The position numbers and the translations under genes were made by a program. Positions 61,766-64,000 of a DNA stretch of 64,000 bases are shown here, in pieces (positions within the stretch are counted from its first letter, which is position 1; each line of letters opens with the position of its first letter). The DNA comes from an uncultured Acetatifactor sp. (lineage in GTDB: Bacteria; Bacillota; Clostridia; Lachnospirales; Lachnospiraceae), in assembly GCA_947595925.1 (NCBI GenBank), contig CANQEV010000004.1, positions 21,459 to 85,458 of the forward strand, read 5' to 3'. A model generated the notes under the pieces. It made no database searches. It was not told the origin of the DNA and worked only from the letters and a program-made list of their open reading frames with translations.

Positions 61766-62317
61766 CTAGGGCTCTCGGCTTTCCTCCCGCTTTTCCCTGC
61801 GCTTTGCGAGAAAATTCCAGAGCAGCGTCGCGAGCCAGCCCGTGAGCATCCCCAGGACGATCCCTGCCAGCACGTCCGTGGGATAATGGACATACAGGTA
61901 CAGTCTGGAAAACCCGATCAGCAGGGCAAAGACGCAGACGGGGATCCACAGCCTGCTCTTTTGGAAAAACAAAGCCCCCACGATGGCGAAGGAAGCCCCG
62001 GTATGCCCGGAGGGGAAGGAAAAGTCCCTGGGTGCCTTCACGAGAAGGGTAACGGCGGCGTTGACCACATAGGGCCTGGTCCTGGCCGCCAGGGGCTTCA
62101 ACATTAAATTACACAGCAGCGCTTCCAGGAGAAGGCTCAGGGACATCACGGCCCCCAGCTTCCTGGTCTTCGGAAAGAGCAGCATCAAAAGGCAGACCGC
62201 GATCCAGAAGATGCCCCCGTCCCCAAAGCGCGTGATAAAAACCATCACAGGATCCAGAAACGGTGCCGTCAAATGCTCCTGGATAAAATCCAATATACCG
62301 ACCTCAAAGACATTCAT
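61766..62317 (-). CDS. PAP2-family membrane phosphatase
   Basis: A 183-residue protein with five or six hydrophobic segments and the three PAP2 motifs: KPLAARTRP, PSGH and SRLYLYVHYPTD. The family dephosphorylates lipid phosphates such as undecaprenyl pyrophosphate or phosphatidic acid on the outer membrane face; recycling of the wall carrier is a reasonable guess. ATG 62317 is preferred, with GGAGG about 9 bases before. The basic C-terminal tail (KRREKREESREP) is cytoplasmic. Confidence 0.85.
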   Translation of the reverse strand: MNVFEVGILDFIQEHLTAPFLDPVMVFITRFGDGGIFWIAVCLLMLLFPKTRKLGAVMSLSLLLEALLCNLMLKPLAARTRPYVVNAAVTLLVKAPRDFSFPSGHTGASFAIVGALFFQKSRLWIPVCVFALLIGFSRLYLYVHYPTDVLAGIVLGMLTGWLATLLWNFLAKRREKREESREP

Positions 62318-62411
62318 CCATTTTTCCTCCATAAAAATAAAAAATGCAGTATCTTTTTCCATGATACTACATTTTTCATCCTTTACAAGCAATTTTTTTA
62401 AGGGAACGCCA

Positions 62412-62442
62412 TAAAAAAAGATCCGGCAGTCAGTCTGCCGGA
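62412..62442 (-). terminator. Terminator overlapping the 3' end of the amidase gene
   Basis: CCGGCAG and CTGCCGG form the stem around TCAGT. On the minus strand TCTTTTTTT follows. The stem includes the stop codon of the amidase gene (62430-62432). Confidence 0.88.
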
Positions 62443-63314
62443 CCCTCCTCAGGTATCATCTCCGTGTTTATGGAACAGAGCGCCTCCACCAGTTCCCTCG
62501 CCAGCTTTTCCTGGTACTCTTCATCCAGAAGCATGGCCCTTTCCTCATCGTTGGTCAGGTACCCGATTTCCACCAGGACCGCCTGACAATCTGTATTTCG
62601 AAGCACCGAATAATCTTCCGCTCTGGCGCTCCTCGTCTCGATCTCCCCGCTCTCCTTCAGCTTTTCGCATAGGCTTTCCGCCAATTCCTTCCCGCTGTCC
62701 GACTCAGGGTGATAATAACACTCCAACCCCTTCACTCGCTTGTCCTCGGCAAAGGAATTACAGTGGATGCTGACAAAAAGGGACGCTCCCTGGTCATTCG
62801 CGATCACCGCCCGATCTGTCAGCTTTACAAAGCTGTCACTGTCCCGGGTAAGGAAAGTCTCAACTCCCTTTTCCCGCAAGAGCTCATCCATCTTTAGAAC
62901 GACCGCCAGATTGATGTCCTTTTCTTTCGCTTTATCCTTGGCAGTTCCCTCGTCCTTTCCCCCGTGCCCCGCGTCCAGAACCACCAAATATTTCGGGGGT
63001 TCCTCCGGCACGGCGGAATCCTGTCCGTTCATTACCTCTCCGGAAATATCCTCCCCCTGCAGTTCCCCTTCAACCGATCCTTCCGTCTGCAGGTTCGAGG
63101 CGTTTGCCTCCGTATCTTTTGAAAAAAGATGTTCTGCAACATACAAAATCCCGCAAATGATCAGCGTCAAAATCAGTACCGCCACCACACAGACCGCCCC
63201 GCGGAGCGCGTAAGCTATCATCTTCCTTTTTCGCCGGTTATATCCCCTTCTTTCATAATACCTCTTGTCGTAAAGATCCCCTCTCCTCATTTTGCTCATT
63301 GGTACACCCGCCAT
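62430..63314 (-). CDS. Membrane-anchored N-acetylmuramoyl-L-alanine amidase (Amidase_3)
   Basis: A 294-residue protein: a basic N-terminus (RRGYNRRKRK), one transmembrane helix (about residues 35-60), an acidic linker of about 50 residues, then the Amidase_3 domain with zinc ligands in LDAGHGGKDEG, a Glu near 131 and FVSIHCNS, and the catalytic Glu in LVEIGYLTN. It cleaves the amide bond of peptidoglycan outside the membrane. The start is uncertain: ATG 63314 and ATG 63299 are both possible, and neither has a strong ribosome site. A good promoter lies about 250 bases upstream. Confidence 0.88.
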   Translation of the reverse strand: MAGVPMSKMRRGDLYDKRYYERRGYNRRKRKMIAYALRGAVCVVAVLILTLIICGILYVAEHLFSKDTEANASNLQTEGSVEGELQGEDISGEVMNGQDSAVPEEPPKYLVVLDAGHGGKDEGTAKDKAKEKDINLAVVLKMDELLREKGVETFLTRDSDSFVKLTDRAVIANDQGASLFVSIHCNSFAEDKRVKGLECYYHPESDSGKELAESLCEKLKESGEIETRSARAEDYSVLRNTDCQAVLVEIGYLTNDEERAMLLDEEYQEKLARELVEALCSINTEMIPEEGPAD

Positions 63315-63416
63315 ATTCTATTTATTTTTTCTATAACTGTTTATTCGCCTCTTTACAGGACTTCCTCCGGCATCTGCCGCTCTCTCCGGTTGACTGGCAT
63401 TTTCTCTGTTTCCCAG

Positions 63417-63518
63417 TCAGCGGGCCACGATGTCGGCCCATTCTCTCCAGTGGATTTTCTCTGCCAATCCCGCGTCTTGCTCTACCGTATCACCGCGATG
63501 TATCGGAATTGTATCCAT
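63417..63518 (-). CDS. Possible small protein of 33 residues
   Basis: An open frame of 33 codons (MDTIPIHRGDTVEQDAGLAE, then KIHWREWADIVAR) with an AAGGA ribosome site five bases before its ATG. It lies inside the leader of the amidase transcript. The balanced composition and a proper ribosome site make it plausible, but I recognise no family; it could be a leader peptide or chance. Confidence 0.3.
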   Translation of the reverse strand: MDTIPIHRGDTVEQDAGLAEKIHWREWADIVAR

Positions 63519-63562
63519 CCTTTTCCTTCTGCGAAACGCTTTCCTCTCGCCTTGCTAAATTA

Positions 63563-63591
63563 AGATTATTCTCATCTGCACCGCCTGTCAA
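63563..63591 (-). promoter_or_regulatory. Promoter for the amidase transcript
   Basis: On the minus strand a perfect TTGACA (63591-63586), 17 bases, TAATCT (63568-63563). The 490-base gap between amidase and the window end element contains this promoter, the small open frame and AT-rich sequence only. Confidence 0.65.
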
Positions 63592-63805
63592 CCTTTCTTA
63601 ACTCGATTTAAGAAACTTTAGAAAATCTTATAATCTTGTCATGTTTTCGAAATAAAGCATTCAAATTTTCATAAATATTTTGAGATATTTTCTTCATATA
63701 ATTTGTTTGACGCATTTTTGCGAATGATTTAGCTGTGTTTTAAACAATGTTTCAGACAATGAAATTTTTTCCTTTACAATTTGCTACTTCTGTGCTATCA
63801 TCAAC

Positions 63806-64000
63806 CTATCTTATCTGTGGCCCAAGGGCCGTCAGACCTACGGCAATTTCGCCGTGTCTTCCTAACAATAAGAAACGAAAATCGCTGTAACATGAGACAA
63901 AGGGAACAGTCTGGCTATGGGTGTGCTTTGCCATCGTACCCGGTTCGCGCTTCCCAGGACACGCATTCCTTTGGTGCATGCAGGAATGCGTTACCGTCAT
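63806..64000. other. Unresolved hairpin-rich sequence at the window edge
   Basis: Several short perfect stems occur close together: GGCCC/GGGCC near 63818-63830, ACGGC/GCCGT near 63839-63855, and CGCATTCC/GGAATGCG near 63962-63990. A minus-strand frame starting exactly at base 64000 is open through it (64 codons), but it has no ribosome site in view and unusual composition. It may be a structured RNA, the end of a repeat, or part of a gene beyond the edge; I cannot decide. Confidence 0.3.

Noticed and set aside
1..64000. tRNA, rRNA, prophage, insertion sequence or restriction/defence genes
   Set aside because: I looked for cloverleaf ends, transposase motifs and phage structural genes and found none that I can support.

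Overview
The window reads as a chromosomal segment of a spore-forming, moderately GC-rich clostridial Firmicute, most like Lachnospiraceae. The grounds are sigE, sigG, spoIIGA, a YlmC/YmxH protein and a SpoVB-type flippase; a Gram-positive division and cell-wall (dcw) cluster; NrdR; HrcA/CIRCE control of a small heat-shock gene; strong AGGAGG-type ribosome sites; and several TTG/GTG starts. Assignments come from reading the sequence and from knowledge of protein families; no database search was possible. I saw no tRNA, rRNA, CRISPR array, insertion sequence or prophage.

Layout. 1-6 kb: the 5' part of gap, a PHP-family phosphatase, mnmA with its partner cysteine desulfurase, and a SpoVB-like flippase. 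6-10 kb (minus strand): nrdR, a YmxH-like gene, sigG, a small unknown gene, sigE and spoIIGA. 10-22 kb (minus strand): a reduced dcw cluster transcribed mraZ, rsmH, ftsL, two class B penicillin-binding proteins, murD, ftsW, murA, ftsQ, ftsZ. It lacks mraY, murE, murF, murG and ftsA. 22-29 kb: ychF, a decayed HipA-like fragment, an AT-richer group of three zinc-ribbon proteins (one with MORN-like repeats), a small membrane protein and a CBS-domain transporter. 29-35 kb: a glucuronoxylan set (GH115, SGNH esterase, GH8 exo-oligoxylanase) without evident export signals. 35-42 kb: a Na/Pi cotransporter, a membrane-anchored lipase, a hybrid kinase with its response regulator, and an amidase. 42-50 kb: a heterodimeric ABC exporter with an Sfp-type transferase, then aspS and hisS. 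50-53 kb: repeats, hsp20 with CIRCE, and an unknown membrane protein. 53-61 kb: a cyclic-di-GMP phosphorelay operon. 61-64 kb: Nudix hydrolase, PAP2 phosphatase, amidase, and an unresolved hairpin-rich end.

How the genes work together. The dcw and sporulation genes lie in one minus-strand block, with separate promoters likely ahead of spoIIGA and sigG. The xylan enzymes can trim imported acetylated, glucuronic-acid-bearing xylo-oligosaccharides. The 53-61 kb operon joins an HD-GYP phosphodiesterase, two hybrid kinases and a GGDEF cyclase, so making and breaking c-di-GMP appear to be under shared phosphorelay control.

The most unusual points are: a hybrid kinase carrying a C-terminal DegV (fatty-acid-binding) domain; a roughly 70-residue helical module shared by both HPt-bearing kinases and by a response regulator at the other locus; KTG changed to KTA in one penicillin-binding protein; a spoIIG-like promoter with a 21-bp spacer; and several unexplained repeat elements.
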